DNA from: CALZKI01 sp045124055
Lineage (GTDB): Bacteria > Bacillota > Clostridia > Lachnospirales > Lachnospiraceae
DNA: 64,000 nucleotides
NCBI GenBank assembly: GCA_045124055.1
Contig: JBGVKZ010000011.1
Span: 186,001 to 250,000 of the forward strand
Reading direction: 5' to 3'
Each line of letters opens with the position of its first letter. Position 1 is the stretch's first letter. The translations under genes and the position numbers were made by a program. The notes beneath the pieces are model-generated. The model worked only from the letters and a program-made list of their open reading frames with translations. It had not been told where the DNA came from and made no database searches. Positions 18,817-27,445 of this stretch are shown piece by piece.

Positions 18817-19904
18817 TAGCAGGCATTTTTATCATTTTGTTCTGGATAGTTTTAGTGCCCTTGGGCATTGGACTTTCTTTTACGACAAATTTTACGGAAA
18901 AAAAGGATATTGTATTAAAAAGTTATTTATTTGGACTGGTTTTATATTTGGCGTGTTTCCAAGTATTGATTGTGGCAAATATGCTACTGGAAAATAATTT
19001 TTTCCACGTGTGCACGATTTTTTCTTATAGTATGGGATTTTTATCTCTCTTAGGATATCTGATAACTTTGATAAGAGGTATTTACAAAAAAAAGCAAGGT
19101 TTACCGGAAAAGAGCGTAGAAAAGATTGTGTATCCTAGGAGTAAAAAAGTGGAAAGCATAATTTTGTGGGTAGCTTTTGGAGGAATTTTTCTATTCCAGA
19201 TGATTCAGGCATTACGCTTAACTTATCCCGATGGGGATGACGCTTATTATGTGGGAACAGCGACTTATGGGGCAAATATACCTGAAATGTATAGCCGTAT
19301 TCCTTATACCGGGGCAACCACAGAATTTGATACAAGACATTGTCTTGCACCATTCCCTTATGTAATTTCTTTTTTATCCAGAATGAGCCATATGGAAACA
19401 AGTATCATTGCACATTGTGTGTGTCCTGTTATGTTTATCACTTTTGCCTATGGCATTTATTATTTGATGGCAAAGAAGCTGTGTAAGGAGAAAAGGGAAG
19501 TACCACTTTTTATGGTGATAATCAGCACACTGTTTCTATTTGGTAATTATTCGGTTTATTCTATGGAAACCTTTCTGATGACAAGAAGTAGACAGGGCAA
19601 GGCGTCTCTTGGCAGTTTTGCCTTACCACTTGGCTTTTATCTGATGATGCTTCTTTCTGAGAAACTGGATAAACAGGGAAAGGGGCAGAAAAAAGACCGG
19701 GTGCTTCTTTATGTTTTATTGGCTTGTAATGGTTTGGTCGCAGCCTTATTTACGACTCTTGGAAACTTCATCTATCCTTGTATGATTGGGGTTTGTAGTT
19801 TATGTATTTGTTTTCGTAAAAAAGAGTGGAAGAAACTGTTTCCTATGGCACTTACTTGTGTGCCAAGTATAGTGATGGCAGGGTTATATTTTTTAATTAG
19901 GTAA
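18813..19904 (+). CDS. Polytopic membrane protein, N-terminal part of a GT-C-like protein
   Basis: A 363-residue protein with about nine membrane helices and an outward loop (about residues 130-190) containing DGDDAYY and ETSII, acidic motifs placed as in GT-C glycosyltransferases. It ends abruptly after a membrane segment without the usual C-terminal soluble part. The next gene supplies three or four helices and then exactly such a soluble domain. Together they would make about 620 residues, the size of the other membrane proteins in this cluster. It may therefore be a naturally two-part protein or one broken by a frameshift near 19900. I do not recognise the family by name with certainty. 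Confidence 0.6.
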   Translation: MIAGIFIILFWIVLVPLGIGLSFTTNFTEKKDIVLKSYLFGLVLYLACFQVLIVANMLLENNFFHVCTIFSYSMGFLSLLGYLITLIRGIYKKKQGLPEKSVEKIVYPRSKKVESIILWVAFGGIFLFQMIQALRLTYPDGDDAYYVGTATYGANIPEMYSRIPYTGATTEFDTRHCLAPFPYVISFLSRMSHMETSIIAHCVCPVMFITFAYGIYYLMAKKLCKEKREVPLFMVIISTLFLFGNYSVYSMETFLMTRSRQGKASLGSFALPLGFYLMMLLSEKLDKQGKGQKKDRVLLYVLLACNGLVAALFTTLGNFIYPCMIGVCSLCICFRKKEWKKLFPMALTCVPSIVMAGLYFLIR

Positions 19905-19915
19905 TGGAGAATTTG

Positions 19916-20689
19916 ATGGAAGTTGCAATTTCATTATGGAAAGAATATAGTGGTCAAGGTATGATTGTAGCACTGTTTCTGGTGGCGGTTGTGTATTTAT
20001 GGTTTGCAGAAACGGATAGGGAAAAACGTAGACTTTTTGTTTGGTTTCCGATAGCAATGTTGCTTTTGTTCTTTTGTCCGCTGGTGGTCTATTTTATGGA
20101 ACATCTGGCAGAGGAGGATATTTATTGGCGAATGTTATGGAGTATTCCGATGCTTTCAGTGATTGCCTATACAGCTATAAAATTGATACGAAATTTAGAG
20201 GGAGTAAAAAGATATCTGGCAATCCTTGGAGTTTTGCTTATGATAGGAGTATCGGGTAATTACTTGTACGATAATCCGGGGTTTATGAAAGCGGAAAATC
20301 CGGAGCATATGCCACAGACAGTGGTAGATATTTGCGATACAATCATTGTGGAAGGCAGAGAAGTAAAAGCTGCTTTTCCGGCAGAACTATTGATGTATGT
20401 TACGCAATATACGTCATTGGTGCATATGCCTTATGGGCGAGAAATGTTTTTAAGTGCAGATGGCACGGTTGCTTGGAATACGCTATACGATACTATGGAA
20501 TGTCTTATGTCAGACACGATTGACACGAAGGTTCTGGCATCAGAGCTTAGAAACAGAGGGTGCCATTACGTTGTTTTAAGGGAAGATGCACCTCTTACAG
20601 ATAGCTTAGAAAAAGAAGATTTTATAGAATATGCCTCAATCGATAGCTATGTAATCTATATGGATAAATTAAATGACCCACACTTTTAA
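19916..20689 (+). CDS. Membrane protein, C-terminal partner of the preceding gene
   Basis: A 257-residue protein with about four membrane segments (within residues 1-110) followed by a soluble domain of about 140 residues. I prefer the ATG at 19916 because GGAGA lies 5 bp upstream; the ATG at 19904 overlaps the previous stop and lacks a ribosome site. The soluble part resembles, in size and position, the C-terminal domains of the other GT-C-like proteins here. The stop codon lies in the loop of a hairpin that ends the cluster. See the preceding gene for the possibility that both derive from one reading frame. Confidence 0.55.
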   Translation: MEVAISLWKEYSGQGMIVALFLVAVVYLWFAETDREKRRLFVWFPIAMLLLFFCPLVVYFMEHLAEEDIYWRMLWSIPMLSVIAYTAIKLIRNLEGVKRYLAILGVLLMIGVSGNYLYDNPGFMKAENPEHMPQTVVDICDTIIVEGREVKAAFPAELLMYVTQYTSLVHMPYGREMFLSADGTVAWNTLYDTMECLMSDTIDTKVLASELRNRGCHYVVLREDAPLTDSLEKEDFIEYASIDSYVIYMDKLNDPHF

Positions 20690-20704
20690 AGTGCGGGTCA
20701 TTTT
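20671..20704. terminator. Hairpin terminator at the end of the glycan cluster
   Basis: Bases 20671-20686 (AAATGACCCACACTTT) pair with 20688-20703 through one mismatch, and T-rich sequence follows (TTTTAATC). The stop codon of the last + strand gene lies in the loop. The A-rich left arm would give a T tract on the other strand, so it could also stop minus-strand transcription from 20732-22075. Confidence 0.8.
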
Positions 20705-20731
20705 AATCTACATCCATAAAATTATCTACTT

Positions 20732-21727
20732 TTATTTTTCTAACAATTCATAATATCTGTTCCAGGTTTTTTCAAAGATTTCACTAAATCTTTGGGCAAC
20801 CGCCTTTCGTCCTTCCAGATTCAAGTGTACATTATCAGTTAAATACATATCAGCGTTATCACAGTTTACTGTGCCATATATATTATCAATAAAAGTAATT
20901 TCAACTACCTGACATAAGTTTAACTGTGTGATAGCATAGGCAGATAAGGATTCGCCTTCTACCTTGATAATGTCACTACTTTCGTATTCGCCATCTTCAT
21001 TAATGGCATAAGCATAAGTTGGTGACATAACAATAATTTGAATGTGTGGATATAAATCCTGAATCATTTCAATACCGGCAAACATATTTCCACAAAACGT
21101 TAGAGGATTGGTAAGGTTGTCCGAAGTTTCCTTAATTCTGCCTTCTAAATAATCTGTGGCATCATACATAAGAACAATGGTATCAACAGTATTCATATCG
21201 AGTGCATACAAATAATCCACCACTTCATCACCAATTTCAGAGGTACCTCTGGCCAAATTATTGTATTTTGTATATACCTTTTCACTTTTTAAGGTTGCAA
21301 TCGTTGTGAGCCAGTAGAATGTATAATAGTCCATTGGGTCTTCCACATTAATTCCCGGGCTACGCATAGCCATATAAGAATCAGGAATGGAAACGTTGAT
21401 AATTTCGGCACCAGTTTCCTTGGCAATTAAATTACACAAGTTATTTTCCGAATCTCTATCATCTGCGAATGGAGCATTACCAAAGCAGAGAACTTTTTTT
21501 GTTTCGTTTGGAGTGTGCTCTCCTAAAAGATCCGGAGTCATATAATAGACTCTATCCAACACTTCTATATCGTAACCTTCTTCCACTTCATCGCGGTTGT
21601 AAGTGGAATCTTCACCTTTTGCCCATTTGGCAATAAATACGCCGATTAGCACAATACAAAGCAAAATAAAGCATGGAATAATTATATGTGGATTTAACTT
21701 TTTAAGAAAAGCGATTACTTTCTTCAT
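20732..21727 (-). CDS. Membrane-anchored SGNH-like protein without the catalytic serine
   Basis: A 331-residue protein with an N-terminal membrane anchor (about 17-34). It aligns along its length with the SGNH domains at 9279 and 16612. The GDS block is GNA here (N84, A85), the glycine block IPGTT is IPDSY, and the LND block is ATD (T191). Only the final D298/H301 pair remains. Known SGNH hydrolases need these residues, so I infer a non-catalytic relative, perhaps a sugar-binding or regulatory subunit. I chose the ATG at 21727 because AGGAG lies upstream at the right distance; an ATG at 21742 has none. The gene is divergent to the cluster. Confidence 0.72.
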   Translation of the reverse strand: MKKVIAFLKKLNPHIIIPCFILLCIVLIGVFIAKWAKGEDSTYNRDEVEEGYDIEVLDRVYYMTPDLLGEHTPNETKKVLCFGNAPFADDRDSENNLCNLIAKETGAEIINVSIPDSYMAMRSPGINVEDPMDYYTFYWLTTIATLKSEKVYTKYNNLARGTSEIGDEVVDYLYALDMNTVDTIVLMYDATDYLEGRIKETSDNLTNPLTFCGNMFAGIEMIQDLYPHIQIIVMSPTYAYAINEDGEYESSDIIKVEGESLSAYAITQLNLCQVVEITFIDNIYGTVNCDNADMYLTDNVHLNLEGRKAVAQRFSEIFEKTWNRYYELLEK

Positions 21728-21817
21728 AGCGTCTCCTAACATGGTTTTGATGTTTTGTAATAATTCCTTAACATTTTACTATTTGTGTTTTATTTTGTCT
21801 AGTTCGGCATAAATAAT

Positions 21818-22075
21818 TCATAAAACTTTAATTTTTTGTTCTTGAAACCATTTGCTGTATTTTAACATTCGATAGGTAGTAGATAATTCGTTTAGTCCAT
21901 CTTCAGTACTTAATTTTTGAAGAAATAATTCTCTGTCGTGTTTATCCATTTCCACATAGGATAAATAGGAGAGTTTTAATTCAGTCAAAACATTTTCGCA
22001 GCCAGGACACACAAGCTTGTGTCCGTTTAGCATATGTATACGTCGGCAATTTTTGCAATAGTGCATATACATCAT
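21818..22075 (-). CDS. Small zinc-ribbon protein
   Basis: An 85-residue protein with a CxxC ... CxxC zinc-ribbon pattern (CKNCRR near residue 7 and CPGCE near 25) and a helical acidic C-terminal part. I chose the ATG at 22075, which has AGGAAA upstream and places the zinc ribbon near the start; an upstream ATG at 22126 would add 17 basic residues and has no ribosome site. I do not recognise a function. Small proteins of this form occur next to surface-glycan genes in Lachnospiraceae. It may share a transcript with the SGNH-like gene 91 bp downstream. Confidence 0.6.
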   Translation of the reverse strand: MMYMHYCKNCRRIHMLNGHKLVCPGCENVLTELKLSYLSYVEMDKHDRELFLQKLSTEDGLNELSTTYRMLKYSKWFQEQKIKVL

Positions 22076-22224
22076 AGAATTTTCCTGCTTTCCTATTTGT
22101 TTTTGTTTGTAGAAATATTGTTTCATCTTTGCCAGAAATTGTCAAAAACTTTTGCTCTTTGAATTTTGACAAAAAACGCCATATTCGGCAAATATTGACA
22201 AGTCATAGAAATGGCTTAATTTTC

Positions 22225-22253
22225 TTGAAAGATATTCTTTACAATGATATAAT
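22225..22253 (+). promoter_or_regulatory. Sigma-A-type promoter for the lysozyme and dTDP-sugar region
   Basis: A TTGAAA box (22225-22230) is followed after 17 bp by a perfect TATAAT (22248-22253). It lies 37 bp upstream of the TTG start of the large GH25 gene, with AAAGGAG (22274-22280) between. This is the clearest promoter in the first half of the window. Confidence 0.78.
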
Positions 22254-22289
22254 ATTACAGAATTATGAAACGAAAGGAGTTTACATAAG

Positions 22290-25200
22290 TTGAGTAAGGA
22301 AATAAATAATATAAATCTAGATGATGATTTAGAGATTATGGATTTAGATGATGAGGATATTGTCTATGAAGACATAGATGGAGATACAGAAGGATTTGAG
22401 GAAGAAGCTTTTGAGGAAGAAGCTTTTGAAGAAGAAGCTTTCGAGGAAGAAACGTTAGAAGAAGTATGCGAGGACGAAGTCTGTGAAGGTGAAGTCTACG
22501 AAAGCGAAGAATATGCAGAAGGTGAGTATGCAGACGATGTCGAAGAAATGGCTGAGGAAGATTTGGATAGCCAGGATTTTGCTGAGGAATATGATGATTC
22601 AGACGAAGCCTTTGGTAGCGTATTTGCTTCAAAAGGCCAAAAGAATAAGAAAAAGAAGGAAAATGACGACAAGGAAGACAAGCCTGGCTTTTTAGACCGT
22701 TTTATACATATGGATACAATGGACAAGGTGATTATGTCATTAGGTTGTCTGGTATTAGCCCTTGCGATTGTGGCAGTCAGTGAGTTTGCCTCTTACAAGA
22801 TGTCAGATGGACAAGTAATGGCTTTTTCAGATATGGGTAATGAAATTGATAAGATTTCATTAATTGGTGAAAGTGGTCTTTTGGCAGTAACGGATGCTAC
22901 GGTAGCTAAAATAGACGCATTGAATGAGAATGCAGACGAAGATGATGAGGAAGATGACGAGGAAGAAGATGTGAACGCTTCCGTAGTGGTTCAAATGAAC
23001 TTTACTTCCATTCAAAAAGATTTAAAAATCAAATTTACAAATAAAAAGTCAGGCAAATTGATTGCCGGAATTCCATTTGAAGTAGAATTGGTTACACCAT
23101 CAGGCAAGACGCTAAATTGGAGCGATGATGATAAAGATGGTATTATTTATCACAAAGATATCGAAGCTGGTGAGTATCAGGTAACGCTAAAAGCGTTAGA
23201 AGGCGAAATTTACGAAAAATACATATTAGATACAACCACTCAAAAAGCTACTGTAAAAAAGGAAATTGCATATACTAAGATTGATGTAAGCGATGAAATT
23301 TTGGACGAATCTGAAATTGATGCATCAAAGGAAGATACCAAACTTTCTAACCCGGTTGAATCTGCATTGACAGATACAGTTGCCTGGGTAGCAACAGAAA
23401 AGGTTTCAGCAGGAAAAGGGTATGTAGAGATTGAAAAAAGCAATATTGTTGCACCAAGCACAACGGCAAGATTAACTTCTTATGCTTCCAGTGGAATTAT
23501 GATGGTGAACTTGTCTTCACAGACTTTGGATACAACAGTTACAATGAATCAGCCTTCGGCAACGGTTGAACAAGGAAAAACTGTAACGTTAAGTGCAACA
23601 GCGACAGATGAAGCTGCACTTACTTGGTCCTCTAATAAACCAGAGGTAGCAACCGTAGATGCGAATGGTGTAGTGACAGGTGTGAGTGAAGGAAGTGCAA
23701 CGATTACGGCTACAGGAACAAATGGTTCTTTTGCAACCTGGACGGTAACTGTTACTGCTGCGTCAGTAACCATTTCTATTAGCCCGGCGTCACAAGAAGT
23801 AGAGGTGGGAAAAACCGTTACTTTCACAGCTACTTGTCAGGAAACAGTTACCTGGTCCTCTAATAAACCAGAGGTAGCAACCGTAGATACGAATGGTGTA
23901 GTGACAGGTAAAGCAGCAGGAGATGCCACAATAACGGCAACAAGTACAAGCGGTGCTACTGCCAGTGCATCTATTACTGTAAAAGCAGCCAGCGTGACAA
24001 CTTCGATTACTTTAGATAAAACGGAAACAAGTATAGCCACTGGCGAGAGTGTTACCATAAAGGCAACTACAACACCTTCTGAAAACGTAACAGTCACTTG
24101 GAAATCTTCGGATCCGACGATTGCCACAGTAGAAAACGGAAAAATTACAGGTGTGGCGGCAGGAAGTGCCACAATTACAGCAACTTTGACAAATGGTACG
24201 GAAACAAAAGAAGCCACTTGTAAAGTAACCGTTACCAAGGCGGCCAGAAAAGTTACCTTAGATGCCTCAAAGCTTTCTATGGCAGTAGGAGGCACAAAAA
24301 CATTAAAAGCAACCGTAGAAGGTTATACGGACTTATCAGGTGGTAAGGTAACCTGGAAATCTTCAGATACTTCTCTTGCCACAGTAGATGAAAAAGGTTT
24401 GATTACAGCACTGAAGACTGGTACAGTGACGATTACAGCCACGAACACGGAAAATGGCGAAAAGGTAGAAGCTACCTGCACCGTAACAATTACTTCCGCA
24501 GTAACCTTGAAAACTAAAAATAATGAAGATGTTTATGTATTAAAAAATAATACCTATGTAAAAGCAACTGCAGCAGATTATGCAAAAGCAGATACAAAAT
24601 TCTATATTTACACAGAAACTTATAAATATCTTGGATGGTGGACGATTGACGGAAAGACCTATTATTATGGTCCTGACTACAAGAAAGTAACTGGCGAACA
24701 GGTTATTATGGGTGCAAAATATGTATTTGATTCAAATGGTGTTTTGACAAGTAGTAATGGTACAATGGGTATTGATGTTTCTAAATGGAATGGAACGATT
24801 GATTGGAATGCGGTAAAAGCATCTGGTATATCCTACGTTATTATTCGCTGTGGTTATCGAGGTTCTTCACTTGGTTCGCTGATTGAAGACCCGAAATTTA
24901 AGACAAACATTAAGGGTGCGACGTCAGCAGGCTTGAAAGTCGGCGTATACTTCTTCTCACAGGCGATAGATGAAATTGAAGCGGTTCAGGAAGCTTCTAT
25001 GGTCTTAAGCTTAATTGAAGGTTATAAGATTTCTTATCCGATTTTCATTGACGTAGAAGCGGCCAATAATGGACGAGCAAATAACATTAGTAAAGATATG
25101 AGAACGAAAGTATGTAAGGCGTTCTGTCAGACCATTCAAAATGCAGGTTATACAGCAGGTGTTTATGCCAATAAAGACTGGTTGACTAATAAAATTGACA

Positions 25201-25355
25201 CTTCACAGCTTGGCAGCTACAAAATCTGGTTAGCCCAGTATGCAACAAAGCCAACTTATACAGGCAGATACGAAATTTGGCAGTACAAAGACACAGGAAG
25301 TGTTCCGGGTATTAGCGGACACGTAGACTTGAACTTAAGTTATTTAGGCTATTAA
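22290..25355 (+). CDS. Membrane-anchored GH25 lysozyme with Big2 repeats and acidic cytoplasmic tail
   Basis: A 1021-residue protein starting at TTG (AAAGGAG upstream). Residues 1-135 are very acidic, with an EEEAF repeat at about 37-54 and a basic stretch at about 117-132. A membrane segment follows at about 147-166. Then come an Ig-like/SpaA-like domain (about 235-325), four Big2 domains (about 413-490, 492-567, 569-650 and 653-735) and a C-terminal GH25 muramidase (about 826-1021) with GIDVSKW (D829) and the FIDVE pair D921/E923. GH25 enzymes cut the MurNAc-GlcNAc bond of peptidoglycan. The type II topology puts the enzyme outside on a long stalk. Sortase signals are absent. Confidence 0.88.
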   Translation: MSKEINNINLDDDLEIMDLDDEDIVYEDIDGDTEGFEEEAFEEEAFEEEAFEEETLEEVCEDEVCEGEVYESEEYAEGEYADDVEEMAEEDLDSQDFAEEYDDSDEAFGSVFASKGQKNKKKKENDDKEDKPGFLDRFIHMDTMDKVIMSLGCLVLALAIVAVSEFASYKMSDGQVMAFSDMGNEIDKISLIGESGLLAVTDATVAKIDALNENADEDDEEDDEEEDVNASVVVQMNFTSIQKDLKIKFTNKKSGKLIAGIPFEVELVTPSGKTLNWSDDDKDGIIYHKDIEAGEYQVTLKALEGEIYEKYILDTTTQKATVKKEIAYTKIDVSDEILDESEIDASKEDTKLSNPVESALTDTVAWVATEKVSAGKGYVEIEKSNIVAPSTTARLTSYASSGIMMVNLSSQTLDTTVTMNQPSATVEQGKTVTLSATATDEAALTWSSNKPEVATVDANGVVTGVSEGSATITATGTNGSFATWTVTVTAASVTISISPASQEVEVGKTVTFTATCQETVTWSSNKPEVATVDTNGVVTGKAAGDATITATSTSGATASASITVKAASVTTSITLDKTETSIATGESVTIKATTTPSENVTVTWKSSDPTIATVENGKITGVAAGSATITATLTNGTETKEATCKVTVTKAARKVTLDASKLSMAVGGTKTLKATVEGYTDLSGGKVTWKSSDTSLATVDEKGLITALKTGTVTITATNTENGEKVEATCTVTITSAVTLKTKNNEDVYVLKNNTYVKATAADYAKADTKFYIYTETYKYLGWWTIDGKTYYYGPDYKKVTGEQVIMGAKYVFDSNGVLTSSNGTMGIDVSKWNGTIDWNAVKASGISYVIIRCGYRGSSLGSLIEDPKFKTNIKGATSAGLKVGVYFFSQAIDEIEAVQEASMVLSLIEGYKISYPIFIDVEAANNGRANNISKDMRTKVCKAFCQTIQNAGYTAGVYANKDWLTNKIDTSQLGSYKIWLAQYATKPTYTGRYEIWQYKDTGSVPGISGHVDLNLSYLGY
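22400..22453 (+). repeat. 15-bp coding repeats for the EEEAF motif
   Basis: Three and a half near-identical copies of a 15-bp unit (GAGGAAGAAGCTTTT with G/A changes) encode FEEEAFEEEAFEEEAFEEE in the acidic tail of the GH25 protein. Such short in-frame repeats can change copy number by slippage. Confidence 0.8.
23625..23909 (+). repeat. Near-identical 57-bp block in the first two Big2 domains
   Basis: Bases 23625-23681 and 23853-23909 are identical except for one base (GATGCG against GATACG). They code the conserved WSSNKPEVATVD...NGVVTG core of Big2 domains 1 and 2, spaced exactly 228 bp (76 codons). Domains 3 and 4 are clearly more diverged, so this pair reflects a recent duplication or gene conversion. 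Confidence 0.85.
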
Positions 25356-25402
25356 GAGAAAATAGAAAGATAGAAATGGCTATCTTACAGTATGGAGGAA
25401 AT

Positions 25403-26482
25403 ATGAGAACCTATTTAGTAACAGGCGGAGCAGGTTTTATCGGCTCAAACTACATTCACTATATGTTTGAAAAATATGGGAATGAAATCAGAATTATCAA
25501 TGTGGATTTACTGACTTATGCAGGAAACTTGGAAAACTTAAAAGATATTGAAAATCGCGAAAATTATACTTTTATTCGTGCGGATATCACAGATAAGGCA
25601 GCCATTTCCAAAATCTTTGAAGAAAATGATATTGACAGAGTGGTACATTTTGCAGCAGAAAGTCACGTAGACAGAAGTATCCGTAACCCAGAAGTTTTTG
25701 TGAATACAAACGTAATGGGTACAGCGGTTATGCTGAACTGTGCAAAGGCAGCTTGGGAACTTCCAGATGGAAGTTATAAAGAAGGAAAAAAATTCCTCCA
25801 CGTATCCACAGATGAGGTATATGGCTCTTTGGAAGATGATGGAACCTATTTTTATGAGACAACTCCATATGCACCCCATAGCCCATATTCCGCAAGTAAA
25901 GCAAGTTCGGATATGCTGGTAAAAGCTTATATGGATACTTATAAGTTCCCGGCTAATATTACTAACTGTTCCAACAACTATGGACCATATCAGTTCCCTG
26001 AAAAACTGATTCCTCTGATTATCAACAATGCTTTGCAAGGTAAAAAATTACCGGTTTACGGCGATGGTAAGAACGTAAGAGACTGGTTATATGTTATGGA
26101 CCACGCAAAAGCCATTGATATGGTACAGGAAAAAGGAAGACTTTTTGAAACCTACAACGTGGGTGGACACAATGAAAAACAGAATATTGAAATTATCAAT
26201 ATTATTTTGGAAACACTTCAGGAGATGCTTCCGGATGATGACCCAAGAAAACAGCTTGTAAGCAAAGATTTAATTACTTACGTGGAAGACAGAAAGGGTC
26301 ACGACAGAAGATATGCCATTGCACCGGATAAAATCAAAGCTGAAATTGGCTGGGAACCGGAAACAATGTTTAAGGAAGGTATCAAACTCACAATTAAATG
26401 GTTTTTCGAGAATGAAGAATGGATGAAAAATGTAACCAGTGGGGATTACCAGAAGTATTACGAAGAAATGTATAAAGCATAA
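25403..26482 (+). CDS. rfbB: dTDP-glucose 4,6-dehydratase
   Basis: A 359-residue extended short-chain dehydrogenase that makes dTDP-4-keto-6-deoxyglucose. It shows the NAD-binding TGGAGFIG at the N terminus, FAAESHVDRS, the catalytic STDEVYG and the YSASK motif with the tyrosine-lysine pair, plus NVRDWLYV. The length matches the family. I chose the ATG at 25403 (TATGGAGG upstream); a start at 25376 would add nine unrelated residues. Its product can go to rhamnose through RfbC and RfbD or to the amino sugar made by WecE at 15478. Confidence 0.95.
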   Translation: MRTYLVTGGAGFIGSNYIHYMFEKYGNEIRIINVDLLTYAGNLENLKDIENRENYTFIRADITDKAAISKIFEENDIDRVVHFAAESHVDRSIRNPEVFVNTNVMGTAVMLNCAKAAWELPDGSYKEGKKFLHVSTDEVYGSLEDDGTYFYETTPYAPHSPYSASKASSDMLVKAYMDTYKFPANITNCSNNYGPYQFPEKLIPLIINNALQGKKLPVYGDGKNVRDWLYVMDHAKAIDMVQEKGRLFETYNVGGHNEKQNIEIINIILETLQEMLPDDDPRKQLVSKDLITYVEDRKGHDRRYAIAPDKIKAEIGWEPETMFKEGIKLTIKWFFENEEWMKNVTSGDYQKYYEEMYKA

Positions 26483-26497
26483 TAATAACGAACACAA

Positions 26498-26535
26498 AAA
26501 GAAGGGTTACCTTAAAAAATAGGTAAGTCTTCTTT
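26498..26535 (+). terminator. Imperfect hairpin between rfbB and rfbA
   Basis: AAAGAAGGGTTACCT (26498-26512) pairs with AGGTAAGTCTTCTTT (26521-26535) except for two positions. No clear T tract follows, so it may be a weak terminator, an mRNA-stability element or a pause site between the two dTDP-sugar genes. Confidence 0.45.
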
Positions 26536-26575
26536 CGTGCGTATTTAGAACCATAAAAAAACAGGAGAAAAAAGT

Positions 26576-27445
26576 ATGAAAGGTATTATTTTAGCAGGGG
26601 GTTCGGGTACAAGATTGTATCCTTTAACAAAGGCGATTTCTAAACAGATTATGCCAGTATATGACAAACCAATGATTTATTATCCATTATCCATTTTGAT
26701 GTTGGCAGGCATTCGAGAAATTTTAATTATTTCTACTCCAAGAGATTTGCCAACCTTCCAAGAATTATTCGGAGACGGTTCAAAATTAGGACTGAAAATG
26801 GAATATGCAATTCAAGAAACTCCAAGAGGACTTGCAGATGCTTTTATTATTGGAGCAGATTTCATTGGTGATGACAGTGTAGCACTGATTTTAGGAGACA
26901 ATATTTTCTATGGTCAGAGCTTTTCAAAGGTATTAAAACAGGTTGCTTCCAGAGACAAAGGAGCTACCATTTTTGGATATTATGTAAGAGACCCAAGAGA
27001 ATATGGAGTAGTTGAATTTGATGAAAATGGCATGGCGATTTCGATTGAAGAAAAACCGGAACATCCAAAGAGTAATTACGCAGTACCGGGCCTTTATTTT
27101 TATGACAATGAGGTAGTGGAAATTGCAAAAAATGTAAAGCCATCAGCTCGTGGTGAAATCGAAATTACAAGTATCAATAATGAATATTTAAGCCGTGGTA
27201 CCCTTCACGTAGAGACCCTCGGTAGAGGTTTTGCGTGGTTAGATACCGGAAATCATGATGCACTTTTAGAGGCAGCAGATTTTGTGGCAGCATTTCAGAA
27301 GCGACAGGGACTCTACATTTCCTGCATCGAAGAAATTGCGTATAAACGTGGATTTATTACAAAAGAGCAGTTGTTAGAACTGGCAGAGCCACTGATGAAA
27401 ACTGCTTATGGACAATATTTGGTAGAGGTTGCAAATGGACTCTAA
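26576..27445 (+). CDS. rfbA: Glucose-1-phosphate thymidylyltransferase
   Basis: A 289-residue nucleotidyltransferase that makes dTDP-glucose from dTTP and glucose 1-phosphate, the first step toward dTDP-rhamnose and dTDP-amino sugars. It has LAGGSGTRLYPLT (residues 6-18), KQIMPVYDKPM and LGDNIFYG, all typical of RmlA. The length is normal. GGAG lies upstream of the ATG. The 3' end overlaps the start of the next lysozyme gene by 11 bp. Glucose 1-phosphate could be supplied by the phosphoglucomutase at 37495. Confidence 0.95.
   Translation: MKGIILAGGSGTRLYPLTKAISKQIMPVYDKPMIYYPLSILMLAGIREILIISTPRDLPTFQELFGDGSKLGLKMEYAIQETPRGLADAFIIGADFIGDDSVALILGDNIFYGQSFSKVLKQVASRDKGATIFGYYVRDPREYGVVEFDENGMAISIEEKPEHPKSNYAVPGLYFYDNEVVEIAKNVKPSARGEIEITSINNEYLSRGTLHVETLGRGFAWLDTGNHDALLEAADFVAAFQKRQGLYISCIEEIAYKRGFITKEQLLELAEPLMKTAYGQYLVEVANGL

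Noticed and set aside
20690..22289. Insertion sequence between the two glycan regions
   Set aside because: The minus-strand genes are an SGNH-like and a zinc-ribbon protein; no transposase motif or terminal inverted repeats are visible.
23549..24295. Long minus-strand open frames opposite the Big2 region (up to 152 codons)
   Set aside because: They mirror the repetitive Thr/Val/Ala-rich Big2 coding sequence, lack ribosome sites and give low-complexity proteins; the + strand gene is clear.
25538..26038. 166-codon minus-strand frame inside rfbB
   Set aside because: It lies entirely within the rfbB gene, has no ribosome site and shows no recognisable protein pattern.
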